From NCBI GenBank assembly GCA_963536495.1, contig CAUTAF010000007.1:1-64000 (forward strand): a stretch of 64,000 nt of DNA, given 5' to 3'. Position numbers and translations under genes: made by a program. Of the stretch, positions 32,923 through 43,347 are shown piece after piece (position 1 is the first letter of the stretch; each line of letters begins with the position of its first letter). The notes below the pieces were generated by a model, which was given only the letters and a program-made list of their open reading frames with translations, ran no database searches and was not told where the DNA came from. This DNA comes from CAJPPJ01 sp963536495 (GTDB lineage Bacteria; Bacillota_I; Bacilli_A; RF39; UBA660).

Positions 32923-34293
32923 ATGAACATAGAATATTTATACTTAAAACAAGAAGAATTGATGGATAAAGAAGTAGAAGTATCAGGATGGGTAAAATCT
33001 AATAGAAATCAAAAACACTTTGGTTTTATAGAACTTCGTGATGGTACATGTTTTAAAACTTGTCAATTAGTATATGAAGAAGATTTAAAAGATTTTGATT
33101 TTATTTCTAATATAAAACTAGGATCTGCTATTATAGCTAAAGGTAAAATGGTAAAAAGTCCTAAAGAACAACAAGCTTTTGAAATAAAATTAACTTCAGT
33201 TTCTTTAGAAGGGGACTGTCCTAGTGATTATCCATTACAACCTAAAAATCATAGTAGAGAATTTTTAAGAGAAATAGCATATTTAAGACCAAGAGCAAAT
33301 TTATTTCAAGCAGTATTTAGAATTAGAAGTACAGCTAGTTTTGCTATTCATAAATTTTTTCAAGAAAAAGGATTTATCTATGTTAATACACCTTTAATTA
33401 CTGCAAATGATGGAGAAGGTGCAGGAGAAATGTTTAGAGTTACAACTTTAGATATAGAAAATCCAAAAACTAAGATAGATTATTCTAAAGATTTCTTTGG
33501 TAAAAAAGTAGGTCTTACAGTAACTGGTCAATTAGAAGGTGAAACTTTTGCAATGGCATTTAAGAATATTTATACTTTTGGACCAACATTTAGAGCAGAA
33601 AATTCTAATACTAAACTTCATGCAGCAGAGTTTTGGATGGTAGAACCAGAAATGGCATTTTGTGATTTAAATGGACTTATGAATATGGAAGAAGAAATGC
33701 TTAAATATGTAATTAAATATGTTTTAGATAACTGTAAAGATGAAATGGAATTTTGTAATAACTTCGTTGAAAAAGGTTTAATTGATAAACTTACAAGTGT
33801 TCTTAATTCAACTGCAAAAAGAATTACATATGAAGAAGCTATGAATAAACTTATAGAAGTAAAAGATATCTTTAGTGAAACTCCAGAATATGGAATGGAT
33901 ATTGGAAGTGAATATGAAAAATATTTAACTAATGAATTATATAAAGCACCAGTATTTATTACTGATTGGCCAAAAGAAATGAAAGCATTCTATATGAAAC
34001 AAAACTCTGATAATAAAACAGTTGCAGCAGTTGACTTAGTTGTTCCAGGAGCTGGAGAATTAATGGGTGGAAGTGAAAGAGAAACTGATTATGATAAATT
34101 AGTAACAAGAATGAATGAATTAAATATTAAGACTGAACCACTTGATTGGTATATTAATTTAAGAAAATATGGTGGAGTAACACACTCAGGATTTGGAATG
34201 GGATTTGAAAGACTTATTATTTATTTAACAGGTGTAGAAAATATAAGAGATGTAATTGCATATCCTAGAACGGCAGGTAATTGTGAATACTAA
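32923..34293 (+). CDS. asnS: Asparaginyl-tRNA synthetase AsnS
   Basis: A 456-residue class IIb synthetase. The OB-fold anticodon-binding domain comes first (VEVSGWVKSNRNQKHFGFIE). Class II motif 2 is in YTFGPTFRAENSNTKLHAAE and motif 3 in GFGMGFERLIIYLTGVENIRD. The LTVTGQLEGETFAMAF block and length distinguish AsnS from AspS. The 73-base leader is too short for a T-box riboswitch and I see none. GGAGAAAAAAG provides the ribosome site. Confidence 0.97.
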   Translation: MNIEYLYLKQEELMDKEVEVSGWVKSNRNQKHFGFIELRDGTCFKTCQLVYEEDLKDFDFISNIKLGSAIIAKGKMVKSPKEQQAFEIKLTSVSLEGDCPSDYPLQPKNHSREFLREIAYLRPRANLFQAVFRIRSTASFAIHKFFQEKGFIYVNTPLITANDGEGAGEMFRVTTLDIENPKTKIDYSKDFFGKKVGLTVTGQLEGETFAMAFKNIYTFGPTFRAENSNTKLHAAEFWMVEPEMAFCDLNGLMNMEEEMLKYVIKYVLDNCKDEMEFCNNFVEKGLIDKLTSVLNSTAKRITYEEAMNKLIEVKDIFSETPEYGMDIGSEYEKYLTNELYKAPVFITDWPKEMKAFYMKQNSDNKTVAAVDLVVPGAGELMGGSERETDYDKLVTRMNELNIKTEPLDWYINLRKYGGVTHSGFGMGFERLIIYLTGVENIRDVIAYPRTAGNCEY

Positions 34294-35074
34294 TTTAAAA
34301 AGATTACAAAAAAGAATAGCAGAACAAAGTGACTATTCAAGAAGAAAAGCAGAAGAGTTAATACTTGAAGGTAAAGTAAGTGTTAATGGTGAGTTAGTTG
34401 TAGAACTTGGTTATAAAGTAAGTGATAAAGATAAAATTGAAATCGAAGGTGTAGCACTAAATACTAATGAGAAAAAATATTATATTTTAAATAAACCAGA
34501 AAAATGTGTATCTACAGCAAGTGATGATAAAGGAAGGAAAACAGTAATAGATTTTGTTAAATCTAAAGCTAAAGTTTATCCAGTAGGAAGACTAGATTAC
34601 GATACTACAGGAATATTACTTCTTACAAATGATGGAGATTTTGCTAATTTAATGATGCATCCCTCTTCTAATATAGAAAAAGTATATTCTGCTAAAATAG
34701 ATGGGATAATGACATTAAATGATATTAGAGAATTGAAAAAAGGTGTAGTAATAGATGGTTATAAGACTAGAGAATGTAAAGTAAAGGTAAGAAAAGTAAA
34801 TTCTAAAACTAATACATCTATAGTAGAAGTAACTATTAGTGAAGGACATAATCATCAAGTTAAGAAGATGTTTAAATCTTTAGGATTCAATGTTTTAAAA
34901 TTAGATAGAATTCGTTATGGAATATTAACTATTGAAAATTTAAAAAGAGGAGAGTCTAAAGAACTTAGTAAAAAAGATGTATCTAGACTTTATGTACTAG
35001 CAAATAGTAAAAAAGGAAAGAAAGATGGAAAAGAAGAAAAAAGGTTTAAAACCATACAAAATAAAAACAGATGA
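34283..35074 (+). CDS. Large-subunit pseudouridine synthase, RluB/RsuA family
   Basis: A 263-residue enzyme. The S4 RNA-binding domain opens the protein (SRRKAEELILEGKVSVNGEL), and the catalytic core contains YPVGRLDYDTTGILLLTNDG, where the Asp in RLDYDT is the nucleophile. KPEKCVSTASDDKGRKTV is the RluB/RsuA-type loop. I choose GTG 34283, preceded by CAGG and overlapping the end of asnS, because the ATG at 34256 lies too far inside asnS and lacks a site. In Bacillus the RluB homologue modifies 23S rRNA U2605. Confidence 0.9.
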   Translation: MNTNLKRLQKRIAEQSDYSRRKAEELILEGKVSVNGELVVELGYKVSDKDKIEIEGVALNTNEKKYYILNKPEKCVSTASDDKGRKTVIDFVKSKAKVYPVGRLDYDTTGILLLTNDGDFANLMMHPSSNIEKVYSAKIDGIMTLNDIRELKKGVVIDGYKTRECKVKVRKVNSKTNTSIVEVTISEGHNHQVKKMFKSLGFNVLKLDRIRYGILTIENLKRGESKELSKKDVSRLYVLANSKKGKKDGKEEKRFKTIQNKNR

Positions 35075-35654
35075 TAAATTTTATCGTCCTATGAAATTTT
35101 TATTATCTCCAATAGCTAAAATATTATTTAGACCTAAATTTATTAATAAAGAAGTATTTAATGATAGAGATAATAAAAAAACAATTATTTTATGTAATCA
35201 TAGATATAATTTAGATCCTATTATGATTTGTATGCCTGTTAAAAAGACAGTACATTTCTTAGGTAAACTTGAGATAATGAATGCATTTTTAATAAAACAT
35301 TTTCTAAGACATGTTGGAATTATACCAGTAGATAGAACTAAGAAAAGTCCTGAAGTATTTCAAGTTGTAAAAGAATATTTAGATAACAATGAATTTATTG
35401 CTTTATTTCCAGAAGGAACTAGAAATAAAAAGTTAAATGAAACTAAACTTTTAGAATTTAAATATGGAGCTGCTAAAATGGCAATTGATAATGATGCGGA
35501 AGTTATAATAGCAGTTCAAAAAGGAAAATTTAATGTAATCAATAATGAAGGTTTAACAATTAAATTTTCAGAACCTATGAAGTTAGATAAAGATGTAGTT
35601 AAAGCAACTAATCAAATAAGAGAAACTATGTTAAAAATGTTAGAGGAATTTTAA
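35025..35654 (+). CDS. 1-acyl-glycerol-3-phosphate acyltransferase PlsC-like
   Basis: A 209-residue acyltransferase making phosphatidic acid. The H-x4-D catalytic motif is NHRYNLDP near residue 58-65, and the glycerol-phosphate binding motif is FPEGTRNK near 127-134. GIIPVDRTKKSPEVF is typical of block II. The ATG at 35025 is preceded by AAAGGAAAG and gives a 50-bp overlap with the preceding gene; no later ATG has a ribosome site. Its stop touches the start of the lipid kinase gene, another phospholipid enzyme. Confidence 0.92.
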   Translation: MEKKKKGLKPYKIKTDDKFYRPMKFLLSPIAKILFRPKFINKEVFNDRDNKKTIILCNHRYNLDPIMICMPVKKTVHFLGKLEIMNAFLIKHFLRHVGIIPVDRTKKSPEVFQVVKEYLDNNEFIALFPEGTRNKKLNETKLLEFKYGAAKMAIDNDAEVIIAVQKGKFNVINNEGLTIKFSEPMKLDKDVVKATNQIRETMLKMLEEF

Positions 35655-36526
35655 TGAAACATGTATTTATTGTAAATCCAATATCTGGAGCTGGTTCAGC
35701 ATTAAAAGAAGCTAAAAAAATAGATAGATTTGCAAAAACAGAAAACTTAGATTATGAAGTTTATTATACTAAATGTCAAAGAGATGCTTATAACTTTGTG
35801 AAAAATTATAAAGGTAAAAAGATTATATTTCACTCTCTTGGAGGAGACGGAACAGTAAATGAAGTAGCTAGTGGAGTTATGGGTACAGATAACTATTTAA
35901 GTATTATTCCAAATGGTAGTGGTAATGACTTTTATAGAACTATTAGAAAAACAGCTTTAATAGAATTTAAATGTGATATTTGTAGAATAAATGATAGATA
36001 TTTTATAAATGTAGCAAGTGTAGGACTTGATGCAGATGTAGCAAAAAACTCTTATTTGATGAAGGATTTTAAGATACCTAGAAAACAAATATATAATTTA
36101 GCAATTTTTTATACATTATTAAATTATCGTTCTAGAACGTTAGAAATAGAAATAGATGGTAAACTATTAAAACAAAAAACACTTATGGTTGCACTATGTA
36201 ATGGAAGACTTTATGGTGGAGGTATAAGAATAGCTACAGATGCATCAATTGATGATGGTTTAATGGATGTTTTAATAATAGAAAAATCTAATATCTTTGG
36301 AGTTATAAGTGGACTTATAAAACTTATAAGAGGTAAAGTTCATACATATAAAAAATTAAAAAAATATAAAGCTAAAAAAGTAGTAATAAAATATAAAAAA
36401 CCAATATATTCTTCATATGATGGAGAAATGATGGAAAGTAATAAGTTTGAATTTGAAGTGTTAGAAAAAAAAGTTAACATTTATAATGATAGAGATTTCA
36501 TAAGAAGATTCTTAGAATTTAAATAA
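35654..36526 (+). CDS. Diacylglycerol/lipid kinase (DagK/YegS family)
   Basis: A 290-residue enzyme. The N-terminal nucleotide-binding region starts with VFIVNPISGAGSA and contains the key SLGGDGTVNEVASGVMG and IPNGSGNDFYR motifs. The C-terminal beta-sandwich contains NGRLYGGGIRIATDASIDDG. In Gram-positives DagK recycles the diacylglycerol left over from lipoteichoic acid synthesis. It follows plsC with a one-base overlap and is closed by a terminator. Confidence 0.93.
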   Translation: MKHVFIVNPISGAGSALKEAKKIDRFAKTENLDYEVYYTKCQRDAYNFVKNYKGKKIIFHSLGGDGTVNEVASGVMGTDNYLSIIPNGSGNDFYRTIRKTALIEFKCDICRINDRYFINVASVGLDADVAKNSYLMKDFKIPRKQIYNLAIFYTLLNYRSRTLEIEIDGKLLKQKTLMVALCNGRLYGGGIRIATDASIDDGLMDVLIIEKSNIFGVISGLIKLIRGKVHTYKKLKKYKAKKVVIKYKKPIYSSYDGEMMESNKFEFEVLEKKVNIYNDRDFIRRFLEFK

Positions 36527-36561
36527 GAGTATACATAATTTTGTATACTCTTTATTTTTTT
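36525..36561 (+). terminator. Terminator after the lipid kinase gene
   Basis: AAGAGTATAC (36525-36534) pairs with GTATACTCTT (36543-36552), followed by TATTTTTTT. Confidence 0.88.
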
Positions 36562-36612
36562 ATTTAAAATATTATAATTTTTTATTATAATTAATATGAT
36601 AATAGAGGTAGT

Positions 36613-39510
36613 ATGAAAAAGAAGTTATTAATTATAGTTTTATTGTTAGTGTTATTAATAACATCTTTTTTTGTCTTAACTAAAAAACCTAATATTAAAC
36701 ATAAAAAGTTAAAAGAGTTAAATTATAATCTAACTTATAAACAGGCTTTCCCAGATGAAAATTTAAGAAGAGGTGTACTTTTATGTATCATGAGAAATTA
36801 TTGTGCTACATTTTATGAAGGATATTATGAATATAATTATTATAAAAATTATTATTCTGGTGATGGTAGTTTATATGAAACAAAAGAATATGTAAATAAA
36901 AAGTGGTCTTGGACTACTGCAATAACAGAAAGTGAAATAGCAGCAAAAGAAAATGAAACTATTTCAAAAGTAGATTTAGATAAAATCAAATTTTTAATAC
37001 CTAATGATAGAAGTAAAGAAATTACTACATTAGAAGGTGTACAATATTTGATAAATCTACAATATGCAATACTAGAAAATGTTAAAGAAGAAAATGTAGA
37101 TTTTTCAAATAATAAAGAATTGATTAAGTTATTTTTAAATGGAAAAACTGAAACTAAATCTCAAATAAAAACAATAAATTTAGATCAAAATACTAAATTA
37201 AAAGTTTTGTTTTTAAAGTTAAGTAATAAAAATTTAAATTTATCTAATGTAACAACATTAACAACGTTAGATATAGAAAAAACAATATTAGAAAATATAG
37301 TATTGCCAAATAGTGTTACAAATTTGGAATTAAGCGATAATAATATAAAAAGTATAAATATACCAACTAGTGCAGTTAAAGTTAATTTAAATAAAAATAA
37401 ACTTAATAATATAGATTTAAGTAATTCTCCAAATTTAGAAGAGTTACATTTACAATATATGAATCTTGATACAATAAATTTAACGAAATTACCAAAATTA
37501 AAAAAATTAGATATAGTATCTTTTAAATCAGATGAAGATATAGATTTTAGTAAAAATGTAAATTTAGAGGAAGTATATATTAATACAAACCGTAGCTACA
37601 GAAATTACCCATTTGGTAATCTTGATTTTAGTAATAATATTAATTTAAAAGAAATATATTTGTTGGCTCCTAAATATAAAACATTAAATATAGAAAAAAA
37701 TGTAAATTTAGAAAAAATAACTTTAAGTAATGTGTCAAAAGATGATGTCAAAATGATAGATATAAGAAAATATCCAAAAATAAAACAAGTATTATTAGCG
37801 TATAATCATTATGATAGAGTTTATGGACCAACTGAATATATAAATGATTTTCAAGGTTTAGATTCCAAAAGAATTAAGGTTAAAAAAAATTCGTATGTTA
37901 GAATACCGAAAGTATATTTTGATGATAGAGAAGTATATTTGAAAGATAGTCCTAATTTTACAAGAAATGGCGAAATTTATGTTTTTAATAAACTTGGCTA
38001 CTTAAATGAAATAGCAATTGGAACAGAAAGGAGTATTCCACCTTTTATTTATCATTATTTTAAGTGGGAATATAATATAGAAGTAGAAGCAGGAGAAGAA
38101 CACGCATTTAATCCAAGTATTGATCAAGGTAACTATACACCTTTAATAAATGAAGAAATACCAGTAAATAACTTAAAAGAAATGATAACTAACTTACCAG
38201 AAAATATTAAGAATTTTGAAGTGTTAAGTCAAAACACATTTACTGATAAAGGGAATAAAACTATTAAGGTAAGAATAACATTTAGTGATGATACATTTAA
38301 AGAAGTAGATATACCTATAAAAGTATATGAAAAAGAAGATATCTTACCAACAGTAACAGTAACTCCAGAAACACTAGAAGTAATAGATAAGAAACCAGTT
38401 AATATAACTATAACAAGAAGTTATGCTAAAGAAGATAATATCGATAATACTAACTTTATAAAAACAGTAAGAGATAATCTAGTAAGTTATGAATATTTAA
38501 ATAAAGCAAATGGATTAACTTATAATTCAAATAGTGTAACTGGAGTAATAGATTATTTGTTTACTGGTACTGAAGAAGAACATACATTTAATATAACTTA
38601 TAAAGAACAAGGTAAAATTTATACATTTAATAAGAATATTTCTATTAAACTTTTAAGAGATACTGATAAAGACGGAATAGCAGATAAAGATGATGATGAT
38701 AAAGATGGAGATGGATATTCTAATGCAGTTGAAATAGCAAGAGGAAGTGATCCATATGATAAAACATCTCTTCCTGATATGAGTAAGAAAGATGAGTTAG
38801 ATAATCTTGTTAAACAGTTAGAAAAACTAATAGAAGATACTAAAGTAAATCCGTTTGATACTAAAAATAAACTAGATGTTGATAATCTTAAGAATAACTA
38901 TTTACCTGGTAAAGTAACAGAAAAAGATAATATAAAAGGGTCTTATTCTGCAACTACTAGTGATACTGAATTATTAAAACTAATAGAAAAAACTAAAAAA
39001 GAAATAAATGATATCAAAAAAGAAATAAATAAACTAAGAGATAAAGCTAACTTTGAAGAGTTAGATAAAGAAATAAATAAAGAAGTAGATAATTCATATA
39101 AAGAATTAATAGATAAGATAAAAGAAGCTAAAGACTTAGATAGAGATACTTCAACTCAAGAAGAAGTAGATAAGATTACTAAAGAGATAAAAGACTTAAG
39201 AGAAAAGATTGTAACAGATAAAGAAGAACTTAAGAAGAAAATAGAAGAATTAGAACAATCTATTAATGATAAGTTATGTAAGAGTGAGGCATGTAAGACA
39301 TTATTAAAAGAAGCAAAAGATTTATATGATAAAGATTTTATATTAAAAGAAGAAATGTTTAATATGATAAAAAGAATAGATGATTTATTAGATAAAGAGA
39401 AAAGAATAACTAATCCAAAAACTGGAATAAAGACATATAGTTTAGTAATACTATTTATAATATTTATTAGTTATATAGTATTTAAGAAAAAGAAAAGTTA
39501 TATAAGATAA
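36613..39510 (+). CDS. Surface protein 1: LRR, Rib/Ig-like, TSP3 repeat, helical stalk, NPKTG sorting tail
   Basis: A 965-residue secreted protein. A hydrophobic signal/anchor lies at about 4-24. A cap domain (about 35-150) holds the C-x5-C motif CIMRNYC and a FPDENLRRGV block like internalin caps. Irregular leucine-rich repeats of LDxSNNxNLxE type run to about 420. Next come a Rib/Ig-like domain (VRITFSDDTFKEVDIPIKVY) and a second Ig-like domain, then a calcium-type TSP3 repeat at ~680-715 with DTDKDGIADKDDDDKDGDGY. Helical modules (~720-925) follow. The end is a sortase-type signal: NPKTG at 934, a hydrophobic stretch and a basic tail. Probable role: adhesion or host interaction. It is the first of four tandem paralogues. 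Confidence 0.88.
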   Translation: MKKKLLIIVLLLVLLITSFFVLTKKPNIKHKKLKELNYNLTYKQAFPDENLRRGVLLCIMRNYCATFYEGYYEYNYYKNYYSGDGSLYETKEYVNKKWSWTTAITESEIAAKENETISKVDLDKIKFLIPNDRSKEITTLEGVQYLINLQYAILENVKEENVDFSNNKELIKLFLNGKTETKSQIKTINLDQNTKLKVLFLKLSNKNLNLSNVTTLTTLDIEKTILENIVLPNSVTNLELSDNNIKSINIPTSAVKVNLNKNKLNNIDLSNSPNLEELHLQYMNLDTINLTKLPKLKKLDIVSFKSDEDIDFSKNVNLEEVYINTNRSYRNYPFGNLDFSNNINLKEIYLLAPKYKTLNIEKNVNLEKITLSNVSKDDVKMIDIRKYPKIKQVLLAYNHYDRVYGPTEYINDFQGLDSKRIKVKKNSYVRIPKVYFDDREVYLKDSPNFTRNGEIYVFNKLGYLNEIAIGTERSIPPFIYHYFKWEYNIEVEAGEEHAFNPSIDQGNYTPLINEEIPVNNLKEMITNLPENIKNFEVLSQNTFTDKGNKTIKVRITFSDDTFKEVDIPIKVYEKEDILPTVTVTPETLEVIDKKPVNITITRSYAKEDNIDNTNFIKTVRDNLVSYEYLNKANGLTYNSNSVTGVIDYLFTGTEEEHTFNITYKEQGKIYTFNKNISIKLLRDTDKDGIADKDDDDKDGDGYSNAVEIARGSDPYDKTSLPDMSKKDELDNLVKQLEKLIEDTKVNPFDTKNKLDVDNLKNNYLPGKVTEKDNIKGSYSATTSDTELLKLIEKTKKEINDIKKEINKLRDKANFEELDKEINKEVDNSYKELIDKIKEAKDLDRDTSTQEEVDKITKEIKDLREKIVTDKEELKKKIEELEQSINDKLCKSEACKTLLKEAKDLYDKDFILKEEMFNMIKRIDDLLDKEKRITNPKTGIKTYSLVILFIIFISYIVFKKKKSYIR

Positions 39511-39536
39511 AGTTAATTTTAACTTTATCTTTTTTA
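39505..39536 (+). terminator. Terminator after surface protein 1
   Basis: AGATAAAGTTAA (39505-39516) pairs with TTAACTTTATCT (39519-39530) and is followed by T residues. Nearly the same hairpin ends the other paralogues, and it overlaps the stop codon. Confidence 0.88.
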
Positions 39537-39537
39537 T

Positions 39538-39576
<39 letters not shown>

Positions 39577-39593
39577 GATAATAGAGGTATCTT

Positions 39594-42500
39594 ATGAAAA
39601 ATAAAAAGTTATTAATTATTATTGTAGTGTTATTGGTATTAATAACATCTTTTTTATTGTTTATATTAAAACCAAATACAAAGAATAAAAAACTAAAAGA
39701 ATTAAACTATAATGTAACTTATAAAGAAGCTTTTCCTGATGAAAACTTAAGAAGAGGTGTAATTCTTTGTATAATGAGAAATAGATGTGGAGAAGATCAA
39801 GCAAATCACATAGCATATAATTATGATGAAATAAAAAAAGAAAAATATATATCGGATTCTAGATATTATAATGATTATTATCGAACAAAAAACTGGCTTA
39901 ATAATACTAATTTTGGTTCTGTTATAACTAAAGAAGAACTAGAAGCAAAAGAAAATGAAACTATTTCAAAAGTAGATTTAGATAAATTAAAAGTTTTATT
40001 AGCAAATGATTATGAATATCTTGATAGTTTACAAGGTATAGAATATTTACCTAACATAAAAGTACTAATGTTAGATTATGTGAGGCAAGAACATATTGAT
40101 TTATCAACTAATAAAAAATTAGAAAAAGTATTTTTAGAAGGAAAATCTATTAATTTAGATGAAAATATAAGAATAAAAGAACTTATATTAAAAGTTTATA
40201 AAGAAACACAAAATATAAATTTATCACATTTATCATCGTTAGAAGCTTTGAGTTTTAGAGATTCTCATTTAAGTAATATGACTTTACCTTCTAGTATTAA
40301 AAAATTAGATTTAAATGGCAATAATATTAAAAAATTAGATTTAAGTAATAATCTAAATATTGAAAAATTAATTTTAAATAATAATCCTTTAGAAAATTTA
40401 AATATATCTATGTTAACAAATTTAAAAGTTATAAGTGTATCTGCAAATTCAATACCAGATTTAACTAAAAATTTAAATTTAGAAGAAATTAGTATAAAAG
40501 GTTGGAATTCTCCTATGGAAGATATAAGACCTAATATTGGAGAAGTAGATTTTAATAAAAATGTTAATTTAAAAAAACTTGAAATTACTTCTTCTAAAAT
40601 AAAAAACATTAATTTAAATAAAAATATTAATTTAGAAGAATTAACACTTAGAAATAATGCTATAAATACATTAGATTTAAGTAAAAATATTAATTTAAAA
40701 AATTTAACTTTGGAAAATAACGAAATTAAAAACATCTCTATACCAAATAGTGTAACAAAAAGTAATTCTATTGATAAATTGAATGTTAATATAAAAAGGG
40801 ATACTTATCAAGAAATATCTTTAACTTATAATGGACAAAAAGTTTATTTAAATCCCAATTCTAGTTTTACAAGAGAAGGAGATAATTACAAATTTAAAAA
40901 TTTGGGAACATATAACTTAACTGCTATTTCACCTGATTCAAAATTCACTTGGAATGTTATAGTAAAAGTAACTCCAAAAGATACAGATTTGGAAGTAGAT
41001 AAATTTTATAGACCAAGTATCGAAGATGAAATAGATGCAAATGAATTAAGAAAACAAGTGGTTAATCTACCAAAAAATGTTAAAAAATTTGAAATTATAG
41101 ATCCATTACCTACAAAATATTTTGTGCACGGAAAATATATAATTAAAGTAAGATTGACATTTGATGATGGTTCTATAAAAGAATATGATTTATATTTAAA
41201 AATTTATGATAAACCAGCAAGATATTTACCAATTGAAGATTATGGTGTTTCATATTTTAATGGAATGGATGGATTTTTTAGCGAAGGAAGACCAGAACCA
41301 AAAGATTCTAAATATTATCTTTCATTTACTTTACGTGAAGATTATTCAAGAATAATAGAAGGAAATAAAATAGATTATACTAGAAGAATCCAAGATCAAG
41401 GAGAATGTTTTTATTATGGACAAGATGATCGTTATAATGATGTATATGACATTGATTGTAAGTCTGATTTTACTTTAAAATCTAAATATACAAATGTACC
41501 AGATGGTATAAAAATTAATGATAATGGATTTTCAGGAGTAATCGATTATATTTGGGATGATAATGAAGAAGAGCATGTCTTTGAAATGAAATATGAAGAA
41601 AACGGACACATTTATTTTCTTAATGAAACTTTCAAATTTATATTATTAAGAGATACTGATAAAGACGGAACACCAGATAAGGATGATGATGATAAAGATG
41701 GAGATGGATATAGTAACGAAGAAGAGCTTACTAAAGGAAGTGATCCATATGATAAAACATCAGTACCTAATGGTGTAAATCAAGGTGAAGCTGGTAAATT
41801 TATACCAATAATAGATCAAAAAGATTATAAACCTATAATTTGTGAAGATATATCAGAAGAAAATTTAAAGAAAATAGTTACGAATTTACCTAACAACATA
41901 AAAAAATTTGAAGTAATAAAACCTATTTTCAATAAATATTGTGAAAAAGGTAAAAAATCTATTAAGATAGAAGTTACATTTAATGATAATACAAAGAAAA
42001 AATTCTATGTTGATGTAAATATATATGATGTTGAATATGAAAAACCAACTATTGAAATAAAAGATAATAATCAAAAAGTATTAGACGGTAAAGAAGTAAA
42101 TATAGATATTTTAAGAAAACATGAAGAAGCAGCAGACGATACTGAATTAATAAAATATAAAGAAGCTGAACTTATAGGGTATAGATTTTATGATAAAGTA
42201 AATGGTTTAACTTATAGTAGTAATAAAATATCAGGAAAAATTGATTATAATTTTATAGGTGATGAAGAAGAACATGAATTCATAATTAAATATGTACCTG
42301 ATTATTATAGTTTTAGCGGTACAGAAGAAAAAATTAGAGTTACTTTATTAAGAGATACTGATAAAGACGGAATAGCAGATAAAGATGATGATGATAAAGA
42401 TGGAGATGGATTTACAAATGATGAAGAGATATCAAAAGGAAGTGATCCATATGATAAAGCTTCAATTCCAGATATATCTAAAAAAGAGGAAGTAGATAAT

Positions 42501-43241
42501 TTAGTAACAAAATTAGAGAATAATATTAGGTTTTATAAAGCTGGTAATTTTAATACTAAAAATAAACTTCATGTAAATAATTTTAAATTAAACTTTTTGC
42601 CACAAAAAGAAAGAGAATTAAATAATATAAAAGATTCTTATGATATTACAACAAGTGAAGTTGAATTAAATAATAAAAAAATAAAATTAAAAGAAGAAAT
42701 AAAATCTATAAATGAAGAATTAAATGAAATAAAAGATAAAGCTAACTTTGAAGAATTAAATAAAGTAATTTCTTCACAAGTTGAAGAGTTATATACTAAA
42801 GAATCATTTGAACCTTTAAAATTAAAGATAAAGGAAGCAAAAGAGTTGGATAAAGACAGTGCTACTCAAAAAGAAGTAGATGATATGACATTTGATATAA
42901 TTTCTCTTATTTATGATTTAAAATTAAATTTAACAGAATTAAAAGAAAAAATTGAAGAGTTAGAAACTTCAATAGAAAAAGGTATTTGTATAGATGAATC
43001 TTGTAAATCTGCATTAAAAGAAGTTAAAAGAATATATGAATTAGGTGGTATATGTAAATATAATTCTATGACATTAGAAGATAATAACTATGTAATTAAT
43101 ATAATTGATAATTTGTTAAAAAATAAAAAGGATGGTTTAGTAAATCCTAAGACTGGAATAAAGACATATAGTTTAATAATACTATTTATAATATTTATTA
43201 ATTATTTAGTATTTAAGAAAAATAAAAATTATATAAGATAA
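39594..43241 (+). CDS. Surface protein 2: LRR, two Ig/Rib-like + TSP3 units, helical stalk, NPKTG sorting tail
   Basis: A 1215-residue paralogue of surface protein 1. The signal/anchor (about 5-25) and cap are almost identical to those of protein 4, including CIMRNRCGE (C-x5-C). Leucine-rich repeats run to about 400. Two units, each Rib/Ig-like plus TSP3, follow, with TSP3 at about 685 and 917 (DTDKDGTPDKDDDDKDGDGY and DTDKDGIADKDDDDKDGDGF). Helical modules come next and NPKTG is at 1184 before the hydrophobic segment and FKKNKNYIR tail. A 40-residue Cys-containing insert (YYLSFTLREDYSRI region to CKSDF) is absent from protein 1. Expression may vary through the (AT)15 tract upstream. Confidence 0.88.
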   Translation: MKNKKLLIIIVVLLVLITSFLLFILKPNTKNKKLKELNYNVTYKEAFPDENLRRGVILCIMRNRCGEDQANHIAYNYDEIKKEKYISDSRYYNDYYRTKNWLNNTNFGSVITKEELEAKENETISKVDLDKLKVLLANDYEYLDSLQGIEYLPNIKVLMLDYVRQEHIDLSTNKKLEKVFLEGKSINLDENIRIKELILKVYKETQNINLSHLSSLEALSFRDSHLSNMTLPSSIKKLDLNGNNIKKLDLSNNLNIEKLILNNNPLENLNISMLTNLKVISVSANSIPDLTKNLNLEEISIKGWNSPMEDIRPNIGEVDFNKNVNLKKLEITSSKIKNINLNKNINLEELTLRNNAINTLDLSKNINLKNLTLENNEIKNISIPNSVTKSNSIDKLNVNIKRDTYQEISLTYNGQKVYLNPNSSFTREGDNYKFKNLGTYNLTAISPDSKFTWNVIVKVTPKDTDLEVDKFYRPSIEDEIDANELRKQVVNLPKNVKKFEIIDPLPTKYFVHGKYIIKVRLTFDDGSIKEYDLYLKIYDKPARYLPIEDYGVSYFNGMDGFFSEGRPEPKDSKYYLSFTLREDYSRIIEGNKIDYTRRIQDQGECFYYGQDDRYNDVYDIDCKSDFTLKSKYTNVPDGIKINDNGFSGVIDYIWDDNEEEHVFEMKYEENGHIYFLNETFKFILLRDTDKDGTPDKDDDDKDGDGYSNEEELTKGSDPYDKTSVPNGVNQGEAGKFIPIIDQKDYKPIICEDISEENLKKIVTNLPNNIKKFEVIKPIFNKYCEKGKKSIKIEVTFNDNTKKKFYVDVNIYDVEYEKPTIEIKDNNQKVLDGKEVNIDILRKHEEAADDTELIKYKEAELIGYRFYDKVNGLTYSSNKISGKIDYNFIGDEEEHEFIIKYVPDYYSFSGTEEKIRVTLLRDTDKDGIADKDDDDKDGDGFTNDEEISKGSDPYDKASIPDISKKEEVDNLVTKLENNIRFYKAGNFNTKNKLHVNNFKLNFLPQKERELNNIKDSYDITTSEVELNNKKIKLKEEIKSINEELNEIKDKANFEELNKVISSQVEELYTKESFEPLKLKIKEAKELDKDSATQKEVDDMTFDIISLIYDLKLNLTELKEKIEELETSIEKGICIDESCKSALKEVKRIYELGGICKYNSMTLEDNNYVINIIDNLLKNKKDGLVNPKTGIKTYSLIILFIIFINYLVFKKNKNYIR

Positions 43242-43267
43242 AGTTAAAATTAACTTTATCTTTTTTA
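43236..43267 (+). terminator. Terminator after surface protein 2
   Basis: AGATAAAGTTAA (43236-43247) pairs with TTAACTTTATCT (43250-43261), followed by TTTTT. Confidence 0.88.
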
Positions 43268-43302
43268 TATTTACAATATAAATTGTAATTTTATTTTTTT
43301 AT

Positions 43303-43330
43303 TTGTCATAAAAAATATATATGGTATATT
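43303..43330 (+). promoter_or_regulatory. Promoter of surface protein 3
   Basis: TTGTCA at 43303-43308 and TATATT at 43325-43330 with 16 bases between. The transcript would start near 43337, which excludes an ATG at 43321 as the start codon. Confidence 0.72.
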
Positions 43331-43347
43331 GCTATAGTGAGGTAAAA

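Noticed and set aside
40265..40735. Minus-strand 156-codon frame inside surface gene 2
   Set aside because: It is the complement of low-complexity LRR codons, rich in Phe, Leu and Ser; it has no ribosome site and the plus-strand gene is clear.
43321..43347. Upstream ATG extending surface protein 3 by nine residues (MVYCYSEVK)
   Set aside because: It lies within the promoter (TATATT at 43325-43330), so it cannot be in the transcript; ATG 43348 has GAGGT.
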